Below are positions 46,380 to 58,630 of a stretch of 64,000 nt of DNA, in pieces. The notes beneath the pieces are model-generated. The model was not told the origin of the DNA. It did no database searches and saw nothing but the letters and a program-made list of their open reading frames with translations. The position numbers and the translations under genes were made by a program. The stretch lies in NCBI GenBank assembly GCA_911728435.2, contig OU452211.1:4898001-4962000 (forward strand), written 5' to 3'. Source of the DNA: Apoderus coryli (taxonomy: Eukaryota > Arthropoda > Insecta > Coleoptera > Attelabidae). The first letter of the stretch is position 1. Every line of letters starts with the position of its first letter.

Positions 46380-47825
46380 AATTAGGAACTGAGCAACAGT
46401 TTCATCGGTTTTACCGTTTACTGTTTTACGACTAATAATAATAAATTTCACGACTCCATCAGGGGACAGGTTTATGCTAATCTCGCGTCAATTAGATGGT
46501 TGGGAGAACAGTAAACAAACTATATCGTGGCCGCCTTTAACCAAATAACGTCATGATCCAAATATTTCAGCCTGCGTTAATCACAGGCCAAAAATGCACT
46601 GTATTTTTAATACCTTTCTACCTATTATTGTAATATAATAATTACATATTGCACAGATATATTTTACGAATAATATATCAGTATATATGTACAAAATAAT
46701 TTTGCAAAAGAATGTAAACATATTTAACCTACATAATTTAAAAATATGTCTGCCTATAACGAAAACTTTCAAATAAATACTACGCTAGTCGAATATTATG
46801 AGAAATCCATGTTGCTTTAATAATAATAAATATATTAGGCATGGTCTTATAATTATATTTATAATAAATTAAAATAAAAATTATATATTTATTGTACATG
46901 TAGGTAAAATTCAATGATTTATTTATGAAAATGGGAACACACACATCGTTTGATGGGGTTTGGCTAATCATAATTCATAAAGTGAAAAATCAATTATATG
47001 GTCTTACGTTTGGAATTTACTGCAGCCAAATTTTTATATAAACCATGCCTTAAATTATATGGCCACCGAAAATTTTCAGACGTTTTTAATCCTTAAATAT
47101 CAGAAACAAATAAAATTTGTTGTATTTCATAAAATTGTTTTGAGATTATCGAAATTGCAGAACCCGGAATTGGAAATACAAATAGGTAAACCACAGTGTG
47201 AACTCAACCATTTTCATCCTATCTAGTTATATATTCTTTATTTTGGAAATTGTAGAATAGTGTAGAATAATTATCCCAAGGTAAAAAAAATAAAACGTGT
47301 TACAAGTAGAACCCGTGTCTAGTTAAATATTATAAAAATATTGAATATTCAAATCCAAACCTTGATTTTGACCGTGGAATTTTTGTTATACAAACGAAAA
47401 ATTTTAATACTCAAATATTGGATTTTAATTATTGTTTTTTGATGTGTGTTCATAAATGTGTGATTCTTAATGTAATATTATGAAGGTTTTCTTTCTACTT
47501 AATATGAAACGTATGCTTTTAAAAACTTTCTATATACAAAATTCTCACTACCTACAAATTCATACTTGAATGCAAATAATTTCCTAAATATATTTAAACT
47601 AGCCTCTAGAATAAATATCGTGAAATTTATTATATAATTTTATTTAGGGTTTCGTGGGTCTCCTACACAAAAATTTTAATAAACAAAACTAATTAAGGCC
47701 AAATTTTCAATAATATAAGCCCACAAGTATTGTTTATGATTATTTTTTATTATTTGTTATATTAAATGTTTGTTTATGACAATTTTATTAGACATTGATT
47801 TGACCGAAATTTCAATTTTAATGTT
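46380..47825. other. Non-coding interval
   Basis: AT-rich, with only short chance ORFs. I see no gene, RNA or element boundary. Confidence 0.4.
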
Positions 47826-47859
47826 TAAAATTAATTTAATTAAAAAATAAGATTGTGTC

Positions 47860-48345
47860 CCCCTGTCTTCAGTTACTTGATCTGTGTGTGAAGTTAGAAC
47901 TCCCATCAAGTTCTCTAGAGCTCTTAATATAAACTCCAAGTGTTCCTTGCGACGCATTCTGTTTCTAGGTGTCAGGAGATTCTTCCTCTTCCTACAGAAT
48001 CTGCATTCGTCGCTCTCTTCGAGGTCTAATCTTGCGTTTCCTAAGGCGACAATGTCCTGTGAGAAATCCTGTAAGAATACGTATCCCGTTCTTACTGATA
48101 TCCAAACAGATTTTGGATCTTTATGGTTGAAGTTTTCAAGGAATTTCTTGGAGTGTATGTTCTGTTTGGTTCCTGACACGACATGCTGCAACACGGTTAT
48201 TAAGGATAGTTTCATAGGTCTTGAATGATAGCATCCTATACCAAACAAAAGCACTAAAATGGAAACCTGTTCCGGGCCTGATGGGGTTGTGAAATTTAGG
48301 CAGGACAATGATATTATGAAGGGCTATCTGCATTCCAAACGACAT
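47860..48345 (-). pseudogene. Open segment resembling a LINE C-terminal tail plus a dispersed repeat
   Basis: A long minus-strand frame reads DIVALGNARLDLEESDECRF and CRKRKNLL, then RRKEHLEFILRALEN. The pattern of a conserved hydrophobic lead, a CxxC and a basic helix is like the Cys-bearing tail found after the RNase H domain in some non-LTR elements, but it is short and partly frameshifted. Its 5' part (48195-48335) is the repeat also found at 45446-45531. The assignment is tentative. Confidence 0.35.
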
Positions 48346-48479
48346 GCGTACAGTGGGTCATTAAATACGTTTACGTTATCAAGTAAAATACGAAAGCGGA
48401 TAATGTTTTGTTTGCGATGCCGAATGCTGAGTTTACCAGTAATAATCACTTCCTATTACATTGTCCTAGTTTAGGAGAT

Positions 48480-50685
48480 TAATTGAAAAAATACTACGCC
48501 ACTGAAGGTCTCGTAACGTAATACGGTTTCACATAATAGAATGATTTCAGTAACACATACTATCGCACTACGTTAATAGAATAAAAATTTAAAAAAATTT
48601 CGAATTTCGTTCATTCAAATTGATACACAAATAAATGATTAGTATGTACAGCATGTGTTTATTCGATAACTGTTAAATTTGATAAACAGGTTAGTCTTTC
48701 GTAAGCTCGTTAACATAATTTGCAAAAAATTTGTAAATATACACAAAAATATAAACAATAATACTCGACAACATTCCTAAAATAAAAACAATATTTAGAA
48801 AATGCTGTTAATTTTTAATTATTTTGGGAAGTTATTTCATAGGGATATCATTTTCTCGACGATTTGCTTCCTCTAGAACTAATTTTCCAGAAGACTTGTC
48901 ATTTCTTTATTATACAGAGTGGTCCAATTTTGACATTATACTTTCGTCAACAATTTCTAAATGAAAAAAAGAATCAATGATGACAAAAGGCAAAAATTAC
49001 TAAAATATAACTGAGAGAACGCGATAAATATCGGAAAAATATATTTTGGAAAGTTTTGCCGATTCTTGGCATTTCTCAATACAGCGTGGCAAAAAAATAT
49101 AAATGAGCTAAAAAACATAAATGAAGATATGTTCCGAAATATTGACAAAATAAGATTTTTCTATACTGCCGTTGGATTTTTCACGTTTGTTTTTAATGTG
49201 ACTATTAACTCTTGTTTATTAATTACATCAACTAAACGTTTTTTTACCTTTAATTCAATACTATTTGTTGACCACCTTGTATTAAGGAATCTTAAAATAT
49301 GCTACAGAATCAGCGACATTTCTTTCCTTTTGATATAGCAGTCTACCAGATATTTATGATTTTGGTCAAATCAGAACCACAGTGATATTTTATTAATTAA
49401 TTTTAAACGTAGTTTTATCCATAAATCTGCATCAAGGTCTTTGAGCTCAAAATCATACAAGTAGGTTTTTTGCGAATTAAATTATTATTATTTCTAATAT
49501 TTTAAAGTATTTTCAAATAACAAGGAATAGGGTTCATTTCATCAAGCTTCTTACAATACATTATTTCGAATTCCCTAAATTGGGTTACGTTTACGTAATT
49601 TTATTATTTTAGCTACTTCGGATTTGTCAAACGATAATCAGTGAGACAGAAGCAAAACTGAAAGAACAATATCTCTGTCGTGGGCAATTTCAACGACAAA
49701 CGTTTAGTATTGAAGAATAATTTACCCATTATCGCGAATCGATCCTTAGGATGGACTAATTTTGTTTGCATGAATTAAATAACACTAAAACAAAATATAA
49801 ACACACATTTTCACTTGGTTCACATTTTTGTTAACCTTGGCTTAGAAAAATTCTTGTACGTATTTACATTTTATAAAATGCATATTACAAAGAAAATGTA
49901 GTTTTTGTCCTTTGACAAGCGATGATTTTGCAAATACTATTTCGACACTGACTCGTTTTAACATTAATAATGTGTTTGCACTTAAAATGGCAGAGCTACT
50001 ATACGCGCAATATTTGTGATATTAAATTAACTGGTTTGCTTAATTGGTATTTTTTGATCATAGTATTTATATTATCATCAACATGCAGCTTCTGAGAGAT
50101 ATGTAGCAGCAATTGATACTGATCGTCACTGTAAAATTAAATTCTCGGGTGTAAAAATTCACATATTACAGCTCACTTAAAACTGATTGATGAACTAGCG
50201 ATTTTACAATATTTTCAGGATTCATTCGGGATAGAAACTTCGCGAAATTTGGACAGAGATAAACAATTACTTTTGGGGTTTCTCAGGATTCAATTCTATC
50301 ATTTTTATTATGCTATTTTCGATCGATAAATGACGATGGAGAAGAAGAAGAATTGAACTTGATACTTCCTAGATAAAATAAGGTAAAGTTCAATGCAGTG
50401 CGGTATTAAGAATTATAGTCCGGTAAATTCCCTTTCACCCGTCTCTCTATAGCCAGAAACATGGCTGTTTCATTCCTCTCTAATCCAGAATGGTCGGGAA
50501 TCAAAACCAGACCAATATTAGGAAAAACAATACTCTTGGAGTATTGTTTTCCTAATCTTAAACAGTCTGTAGCGTATTTTTTTCCACAGCATCTTCTGAC
50601 GAAGCAAAAGATATTTTAGTCAAAAGGATGAGAAGACTAACCGCTATTGACATGAATATTTTAGACGCAGTTTTAACATGGTGAA
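48480..50685. other. Non-coding interval
   Basis: AT-rich with no supportable gene. It contains an inverted hAT-like end at 48495-48504 (tacgccactg) and a solitary sequence, tacagagtggtcc, at 48913-48925 resembling the end of the 58-60 kb element. Confidence 0.4.
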
Positions 50686-50689
50686 AGCA

Positions 50690-51140
50690 CCTTCAATTTG
50701 AGATCGTTCACAACCAATTTGTGAATTTTTTTGACGTTTTCTGGAATAACAGTCGTGTCCACTTCGCTCTGTATCATTTGTGCTGTACGACCACAGTTTA
50801 ATACACAGTTACTTCACTTCGTGTCGGAATCTTTTATCTCTCTGTCGACAAAGCAATTCGCCGCACTTATAATTATTGTAGTATAGTATCTTATGGTATA
50901 TATAGATATAGTATAACATAGTAGCGGGCCAGAAATGTAGCTGGGATTGCGACGAGTCGATGCCGTTTTTAGCGTCTACTGACCCTTCTTATCTATAGTT
51001 ATTATTCTATGGTACGACCACGTTTAAATTCAGCAATCCTCATTTCTACCATTTGTCTCGATGGAGCAGAGTTCGGATAATGTTTATCAAACCAAACAAT
51101 GGGTTTCCACTGTATTTTTTTTATCAAAAAGCAATGCTGT
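50690..51140 (-). mobile_element. Mariner (second family) remnant E split by an insertion
   Basis: The sequence matches the N-terminal coding part and 5' flank of copies B and C (gagatcgttcacaaccaatt; gcagagttcggataatgttt). The match is interrupted by about 210 bp of unrelated DNA between 50802 and 51011. That insert is flanked by a direct repeat of about 16 bp containing gtacgaccac at 50785-50801 and 51012-51027. Confidence 0.85.
50802..51011. mobile_element. Short insertion with target-site duplication, possibly SINE-like
   Basis: This DNA is absent from mariner copies B and C and is bracketed by a duplication of about 16 bp of mariner sequence, as expected for a target-primed insertion. 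The insert has no ORF. It includes an AT-rich stretch with repeated tatagtat/tatag motifs. No A/B box pair is convincing. Confidence 0.55.
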
Positions 51141-51144
51141 CAAG

Positions 51145-52790
51145 ACTTTGAGGGTGGAATCGGTATTTTCCTGTATTTCTCTTAAATTAAAATTAGAGAT
51201 TTTCTGATTTTTGTTAATTAAGGTTATTTTTAATTAGAAACTTTCAACGAAATGCCAAAAAGTGTAATGGTTTTTGGTATGATTTAAGAATCAAAGCCAT
51301 GCATACGCCACTGAGTTGGTGAAATTCATAATTTAATATAAAATTATTTTCTGAAATTTATTAAAAAATTTATTCAAGCTATTCTTAAGGTTTTATTTTT
51401 CTAATTTAGGAGGAAATTTGTTTCTGTATACATTCCTGGTATTTGCAAAGATTAATAACTAAAATTTATGTTACCAGTTACGTTTGTTTTTTTTATCAAA
51501 CCATCCATTTTTAATGATAAGCTTTGCAGGATTAAGGTTATCACCTCAAAATATATATATAATAATATACAACAAAATTTATACAGTATAGGTATAATAC
51601 AACTAAATTACTTACAATATTGGAAGATGTATGCCAAAATCCGTAAATCACTAACAAAATATTAAAACACTACTTATTAGTCGCGGGTTTTGTTATCAAA
51701 CAATTAATGTGTTCCGTTTTTTATTAATACCAAATATACACACCTGTGTGTATATTAATAATGTTTTATCGTGCCCGGTTTTTAACCAGTGGCCAGTCGA
51801 TGTCTATAATAGAGGTACAACGAGGTTTCGTTCGTTGTACCGTCAAACTAGATGGTGCTCGCCTGGTACCTTAATAAGTACTAACAATGTTTATAATGTT
51901 CATTTAACGCAGACGAGTCTATACTGATATTGTGTTGATGTGGTCTCCCACCTTTTGGGTCTCTTTAATATCTATATGGTTGATAAATTGGTACTTTAAA
52001 GGTAAAGTTTTTTTTCGTGTTTTTCTTTTTTACGGTGTAACAGCGGAATAAAGCCCAAATCATCATACGAGGTTGATTCATATAGTATAAACGATATTAG
52101 AAACAACGCAATTTTCTCGAGAATTATGGGGATAAATATCAAAAGTGAACTATCGCTGTAAATCGGATAAAAATGCTTTAAAATCATGTATCACTCGGCC
52201 CCTACTGATATATGAAAATTGAGCGGTTTTGTCCACCTCTATCACAGGGCTTAAGCGATTTCAACCAAAACCTAATAGGTTTATCCGAGGACTCTTCCAA
52301 ACTCATATACCAAAATTTAGCTCAATTGGTTATAGCGTTTGGTTATATCTGTTTTTATCTCTAATCTTTCCGTCTGGAAAGTAAAATCAATTTGTTTTGA
52401 CTTGGCATTTATCATAATAATAATAAAAACTTTTTGTTGGCGAAGTCTACCATTTATAAATAACTATTCTAATGAGAACAAATATGATTTATAGTTATTT
52501 AACCATTTTTAAATTCAAAAACTGCTCTTTTAGTGATCTCTCCATCCCGTTATACAGGATGGCTCATTGATTTGTGGGCGGAAGATATCTCAAGAGATAT
52601 AAGCGATAGGCAAAAATACACAAAAAAAACATTTATAAACTTTTTTTCATTTTAAAACGCAATTAATATAAATTTCTACATTTATAGTGACAAGTAAACG
52701 ATATCTGACATATTTGTCACACATAATATCCAGAAAGGAAAACGGCCTGGTAGAATAATAATATATATGAGCAATAAACACAATAAGCCA
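51145..52790. other. Non-coding interval with small palindromes
   Basis: No gene is supportable. An 11-bp-arm palindrome, aatatacacac ct gtgtgtatatt, lies near 51732-51755. A 9-bp-arm hairpin, gtacaacga/tcgttgtac, lies at 51815-51840 within a weak open frame. A hAT-like end, tacgccactg, is at 51304-51313. A sequence starting tacaggatggctcattg at 52553 resembles a Tc1/mariner end. Confidence 0.4.
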
Positions 52791-52794
52791 TTAG

Positions 52795-54345
52795 GTTGCA
52801 GTGATATCGAAAAAATCAAAAATTATTCCCATATATAAAAATAAAGGAGATCCTAGGGATATAAATAATTACAGACCTTTGGCATTACAAAACCAGTTCA
52901 GTAAAATATTTGAATCTTTATTTAACAATAGACTTAATGATTATCTGGAAAAACATAAACTGCTTGCTCACAGCCAAAATGGATTTAGAAGCAATCAGTC
53001 AACAGAGACAGCTCTGAGTCAGGCTTTTGGTCACTCGTTTCATGCCCTTAATAACAGGCAAATGGTGGCTGGTATTTTCTTTGATCTGAGCAAGGCTTTT
53101 GATACAATAGGTCACAAGCTTTTGCTTTCAAAATTGGAGGATGTTGGAGTGCGTGGAACAACGTCTCAATGGATAGGAAGTTATCTCATGCATCGTACCC
53201 AGCAAGTAGAGGTTGCTGGCGTTCGTTCAGGGTGGGAATTGTGAGCAATGGGATACCACAGGGCTCATGTTTATCGCCAACTTTATTTAATATATTTATT
53301 AATACCCTGCCGGACGTTTTGGGGGTTTTTGGCCTGCCCGTTGTTTATGCGGATGACACAAGTGTCCTTGTTTCAGCCGGGGATGAGAGTGGGTGGGTAC
53401 GGTCTGCTAATGCCCTAGCTGGTGCGATGCACAGATGGTGCGAACACAATGGACTGGCACTCAATGCATCAAAAACTGTCTTTCTCCCAATTTCAATATC
53501 AAATAGGAACATGGACCGAAATTATTTAATAAGAGCCAGAGATAAATCTATTGAACAGGTCAGTAGCACCAAATTCTTGGGAATATATATAGACAATAAA
53601 TTGACCTGGAGCACGCATATAGACGCTGTAGTAAAGAAATTATCCAGCTACATATTCCTAATAAACAACATCAAAAATACTGTATCGAATGATATTCTTA
53701 AATTGGTATATTTTGGTCTGATACAGTCTACCTTGATGTATGGTGTTATATTTTGGGGGGGGGGGGGGGGGGGGGGAGCGAGTGGGACAGCGAGGGTGTT
53801 CAGAACTAAAAAAAGGATCATCAGAGCGATGCAGGAAATCTCTCAAACTACTTCCTGTAAGGACCATTTTAAAAAAATAAAGTTAATGACATTCCCTTCA
53901 CTATACATGTACGCACTTATAGTACATATAAAAAAACAAAATGAAATATTGCCAAAATCTGAAGATAGACATAGTCACAATACTAGAAATAAAAATAACT
54001 TGGTATTACCATTCTCCAGATCAACTACTGGCCAAAAGAACCCTAACTACATAGGTGTTAAATGTTTCAATAAAATTTTAAAAATACAAAAGTTTCAAAA
54101 CATTTCTATCAAAAAATTGAAACTGGAGCTGAGAACCTTTTTTATAGAGAAATGTTTTTATTCAGTAAACGAGTTTTTAAATTATACTAATGAATAGTTT
54201 TAAGTCCCGAATTATAGCGGGTTATGTATGAATATTATTGTTTTTGTGTTGTATGTAATATTATTGACTATCCCATAATGTGACATGTCATATTGTTATC
54301 ATTCAACGAGGAGCAAAGAATAAATAAAAATAAATAAAAAAAAGA
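52795..54345 (+). mobile_element. 5'-truncated LINE with nearly complete reverse transcriptase
   Basis: Frame 1 (52801-53244) reads KIIPIYKNKGDPRDINNYRP, GFRSNQSTETALSQ and FFDLSKAFDTIGHKLL. Frame 2 (about 53230-54197) continues with NGIPQGSCLSPTLFNIFIN, VVYADDTSVLVS, LNASKTVFLPIS, STKFLGIYIDNKLTW and the C-terminal region. One frameshift at about 53235 separates them. A run of 22 G (53755-53776) sits in the coding frame after VIFW. The element ends at 54340 with an aataaataaaaataaataaa tail, typical of non-LTR insertions. It is probably a fairly recent but dead copy. Confidence 0.92.
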
Positions 54346-54852
54346 TCCCTAGAGCTTATTTGAAAAATATAATCTCGAAGTCTACTACTAATTATTGCGT
54401 GTGTCCATAAAATAACATTGATAATATTTAAAATATAACTTAAGTGCTATACTTTCATTAATATGAATTACAGGTAAATTTACATAAACATCAAAATGTT
54501 CTTTATAAATAATACTTATTTTTGTAAGCCTTGAGTGAGCATGCACGGAAGGTCATAGTTTACTCTATTAGATGCATTTGAATCTATAATTTGGGCCCAG
54601 GGAAGTACACTACTAAAACTAAACCTAAGTTTGATTCTCCACTTCAAGGATTACGTCTATTTTTATTCAAAATACACTTTGTCTAGGCCGAAGGTTTCAA
54701 GTATCCCGTGATGCCAGAGCTATCAAATTTTCCGCTTACTCTTCTATCCTATTCAGGAGAACAATACCAAGAACAATACTTTGAAATATATCTAAAATAC
54801 GTTTACCCACTTTTATTGGAGGCATCTTTCTTTAAAACTAAAGTCCACGCTG

Positions 54853-55480
54853 TTACCTTTCCAGGGTGCCGTAAGACCTAGATTGCGCTGTCGCGACATG
54901 CATAAAATAAAGACTCGAAAACGCTAATATATAACGTACCAGTGAATCACACAAAAGTTTCTTAGTGCATTCACTAAGCAACCTTCTTTTGCAATACAGT
55001 AATTTTAAGTTCATGAAAGCACGCTTAATACATTGGCTTACATATTGACTAAATCTTAAAAGCGTGTCCAATATCAAACCCAAATTTCCCGTGAACTTTG
55101 CACATTTAAGTTGCACGTTATCCATGCTCAACTTAAACGAATCCTTATAGCGATTTCTGTGTGAACTTCTACCAAAAAGTAATAGTTCCGACTTAGTTGG
55201 ATTTATTTGAAGGCAATGGGCATTAGATATTTCCACAAGCGAAGCAAAGTCAAGATTCATATTATTGATGCTTTCTTCTAACTTCTCTATCATAAAAGAA
55301 CAGTACAGTTGAGTGTCATCCGCATAAATATGAGCGTTGTTTGTCAACTGGGATGTATAGAGACAAAACAAGGTTGGGCCCCAGATTGAACCTTGAGTTA
55401 CACCTTTATTAATATTTTTGGGAGAAGAAAGTTTCCGTCGAGCTTAACCATTTGGGTTCTGTCACTTAAGTAACTATTTA
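54853..55480 (-). mobile_element. LINE fragment, reverse transcriptase middle part
   Basis: The minus strand reads a degraded block before YADD (near 55370-55400), then AHIYADDTQLYCSF, a SNAHCLQINPTKSELLLFG segment, GNLGLILDTLLRFSQYV and LLCDSLVRYILAF. The frame is open for 172 codons but truncated at both ends. The family is shared with the fragment at 40110-40410. Confidence 0.85.
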
Positions 55481-55499
55481 CAAGAGCTGTAGTTATTTA

Positions 55500-57385
55500 T
55501 TAAATTATTAATGTCGATTTTTGTTATCTCTCTCAGGCAAGTATGATTGTTTATAATTTTTTTAAAACTCATCCAATGTAAGCTATCACATAAGAAGGCG
55601 TATACACACACACAAAATATACTCTATTAAACGGATAAAAGTAATTAACGGCGAAGGTTCCTGTACATTAGAGAAACGTGGTACGCATTTACAAATTACA
55701 TAGTTACCAGCTTGTGTTTGATGACGATCTTTTATCTATACAGTGTGTGGGAATATTTGCGATGGACTTAATGTTTGTCTTAACTTTTTGATATAATTTT
55801 ACGTAATTTTTGGGATATAAGATAAGAATTCACAAGTTGTTTTACGATTACCTGTCGAAATGGCATTTTATTGTAATTAAATTACGACTTAAAGTTTTGT
55901 TGGAAATTCGTTTCACACTACCATGCTTTCACCAGACGTGCCGTTTCGTTGATTCACAACTCATCAGTGGTGATCGGCAGGCAGTGTGACCCAAATTTCC
56001 GACATTTACGAAGAGCTTATATTAGCACGAGAGTTGAACGACAACAAGATGTTTTTGGCGACATCAAGTATGAGCAGGCAATATACCCGGTGAAACAGTT
56101 CACAAACAATGGCCGGACGAGAAGCAACAACTCCATCATGTCCTATTGCCAACACTAGATATGCCCGTATAAGATTTTGTTGAGACTATTTCAAATTCTT
56201 CTTTATATCTTAATTCAAAAAGAGCAATTATTTTCTAGAGCTGTGATTTGAACCAACCCTGTATATCGGCAGTAGTTTTAGTTCCATGGAAATAATAATT
56301 GTGTAAATATAAAAATAATGTAAAATACATAAAAGCAGACTTTAGGAGGTGCCACCGACCTTCTCATAATAACAAGGTGAAGCTGTCTTTACACATGCGA
56401 ACATTGTAATTTTTGTTATTTTTTTCTTCAAATTTAATTTGTTTTTCTGTTTCTCTCCGAGTAGGTATGTACTTGCAATGTTTTAAATAAATTAAAATAA
56501 AAGTTGCAAATAATACCGAAATACTTTATATTATGTTTATGTGCTAAAAGTTTTTATAATAATTAAGAAAAAATGTCTAATATTTAGATGGGGATTTGAT
56601 AATGGCTTATATAACCATACACACACACCTGCTGCTAATGCCAAACTTTCATAAATTGTATCATAAATCTATAGCCTTATGGCTTAAAATAATATTAATG
56701 CAAAAAACTTGTTTATTATTATTTATTCAATGTAAATTTTTTAGAAACGTCCAATCTGCGAAGATACGTATGATTCTCGGGCTAGGGAAGTCCGCCGTTA
56801 AAAATTATCATATTATAATCTGCCTCTTTCGTAAATTAGCATTGATTATATTAGTCTATTTAATTATCACCTACCTATATCATCGAATATTAACTATAGA
56901 CTATATCTGCCGATTAACGTAGACGACAATATATTAAGGAATTTTCTTGTAAACTAGCGAGTTGTAAAAAATAAACATTCAAAACCAAGGTCTAAAGTGT
57001 TTATATTTTTTTTCAATAGATTACTTAAATTTTTAGTGTCTGTTCAATCACTGCACTTGTATTAGAGGTAAGTACGTATATGAAAAAAACATTGTCTATT
57101 TTCAAAGTGTGGCAAATCTAATGCTAAGCAAAGATTCTATTGGTCAAGAGTTTCCACAATGATGGAGATAACCATCTACTAATAAAATAGTTAAAGCTTG
57201 TATACCATTGAAATTGGTGTGATGTTTGCTTTTTAATATTAACTAATTTGAAACTTAGTTTGGGCAGCATTAATGACCTTAAAGCAATATAGCAAGAGGA
57301 TATTCGTTTCCTAGGAACAAAAATGGCGTCCAATCGGAATCATGAAATGTGCTGGCCAAGCCAGCATGCCTCCTGCAACTATGAT
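55500..57385. other. Non-coding interval
   Basis: No supportable gene. A 69-codon frame at 55949-56158 has ordinary composition (HLRRAYISTRVERQQDVFGD) and is followed at 56252-56263 by accaaccctgta, which resembles an inverted end of the Tc1/mariner type. It may be debris of such an element. Confidence 0.35.
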
Positions 57386-57394
57386 AATATAATA

Positions 57395-58059
57395 ATAATA
57401 TCTGTTGTAATTGTATTTCCTTCAATACTAATAATAATTGCTTTATTACTCAACAGATAAGTCCATTTACAGAGTAATCTTAAAAATAATTTTCAATACA
57501 AAAAAAAATAAAAATATCTTGACAAAAGAAAATGTAATTATTACATAACAAAAACCAACACTAAATCACTTCACAAAGAAAAAAAAATACATAAGTTAAA
57601 TTAAAGTAAAAATTGACGTTTAGACGTTTCGAGAATTACACGTAACGAATCAAAAAATAGATCGCAGTCCTCGCTAATTTGATTAAATACATTACACATC
57701 TATTGTACACTGGTGATTTTAATAGCAATTAGTTCTTGATGGTGTATAAAATGTTATATGATTGGTCATTACTTTACACTTATCAGGATTCAACGCTATT
57801 TTGTTATTATCACACCATATCTTTGTCTTGCTCAAATCCCTTTGAAGAAGAAAACAGTCTTCTACTCGCGTTACGCTAGTAAAGATCTTTAGATCATCCG
57901 CGAAAATCAGCCTTTCAGAAACAATTGAAAATCCCAGATCATTATTAAAGAGTAAACATAATAAGGGGCACAAGTTGGAACCTTGTGGCACCCCTAAAGT
58001 TACAGAATATTGTGATGACTGAAATCCACCGTATTAAATAAACTGACATCTGCCGTGTA
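57395..58059 (-). mobile_element. 3' half of a LINE interrupted by the 58-60 kb transposon
   Basis: The minus strand reads LGVPQGSNLCPLLCLLFNND, a FADDLKIFTS block, and the DNNKIALNPDKCKVMT block, then runs into an AT-rich 3' end. The upstream part of the same reverse transcriptase lies beyond the transposon at 60151-60470. The catalytic motif has Phe-Ala-Asp-Asp in place of YADD. The reading is damaged near the 3' end. Confidence 0.85.
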
Positions 58060-58061
58060 TA

Positions 58062-58401
58062 CAGGGTGGTCCAACGAAAAGTTTGCACCTAGCTTTTCTC
58101 TTTTTTTTGTAGTCGAATGCGAAAATGCTCGGACACGTCGATTTTGCTTTTGAGGGGGACACATTTTAAACATATTTTTCGATCTGCGCCTTTAACCCCC
58201 TAGCGGGGGTGAGTAACAACCCTAAAATTTTAAATGGAAAGAGGGGTCTAATGACATATCATTTGAAAGGACACAAAATTGTCTTTCTAATGATACCCTA
58301 TTTGTCGAATTTTACTAAAACAGTTAATACGAAAACGACTTTAAAGACATTAAGCCGATAATTTTGGTATTAATGAGAAATACAAATAAGTTTTAATTAT
58401 T
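58062..58401 (+). repeat. Left terminal inverted repeat (340 bp)
   Basis: Read inward, it begins cagggtggtccaacgaaaag and includes ccccctagcgggggt, a small palindrome. It pairs with 59809-60148 base for base as far as I can check, including the run of eight T. The pairing stops at 58402. Confidence 0.93.
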
Positions 58402-58630
58402 ACGACTGAAAACAACTACAATCATTTCTAAATTATTTACTTTGAAGAAAAACGGGATTTCAAAAACACTATCTTATTTATCAGAACTAAATTCCTCACT
58501 AATCGTTTGCGTTTTTTGTTGAAATAAAAACTGCAGATACGTGTAGGAAAAGAATTTACACCGTTTATTTTAGTCTTTTCATTGATTCAGTTTGGTTGCT
58601 TCTCAAGTTATTTTACTTTTACCGTACAAA

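Noticed and set aside
47884..48228. Plus-strand frame of 114 codons
   Set aside because: It lies antisense to a longer minus-strand frame with LINE-like features and shows no domain.
44368..48504. A single 4.1 kb hAT element between two inverted cagtggcgta ends
   Set aside because: The flanking 8-mers differ and the interval holds unrelated LINE pieces, with no hAT transposase.
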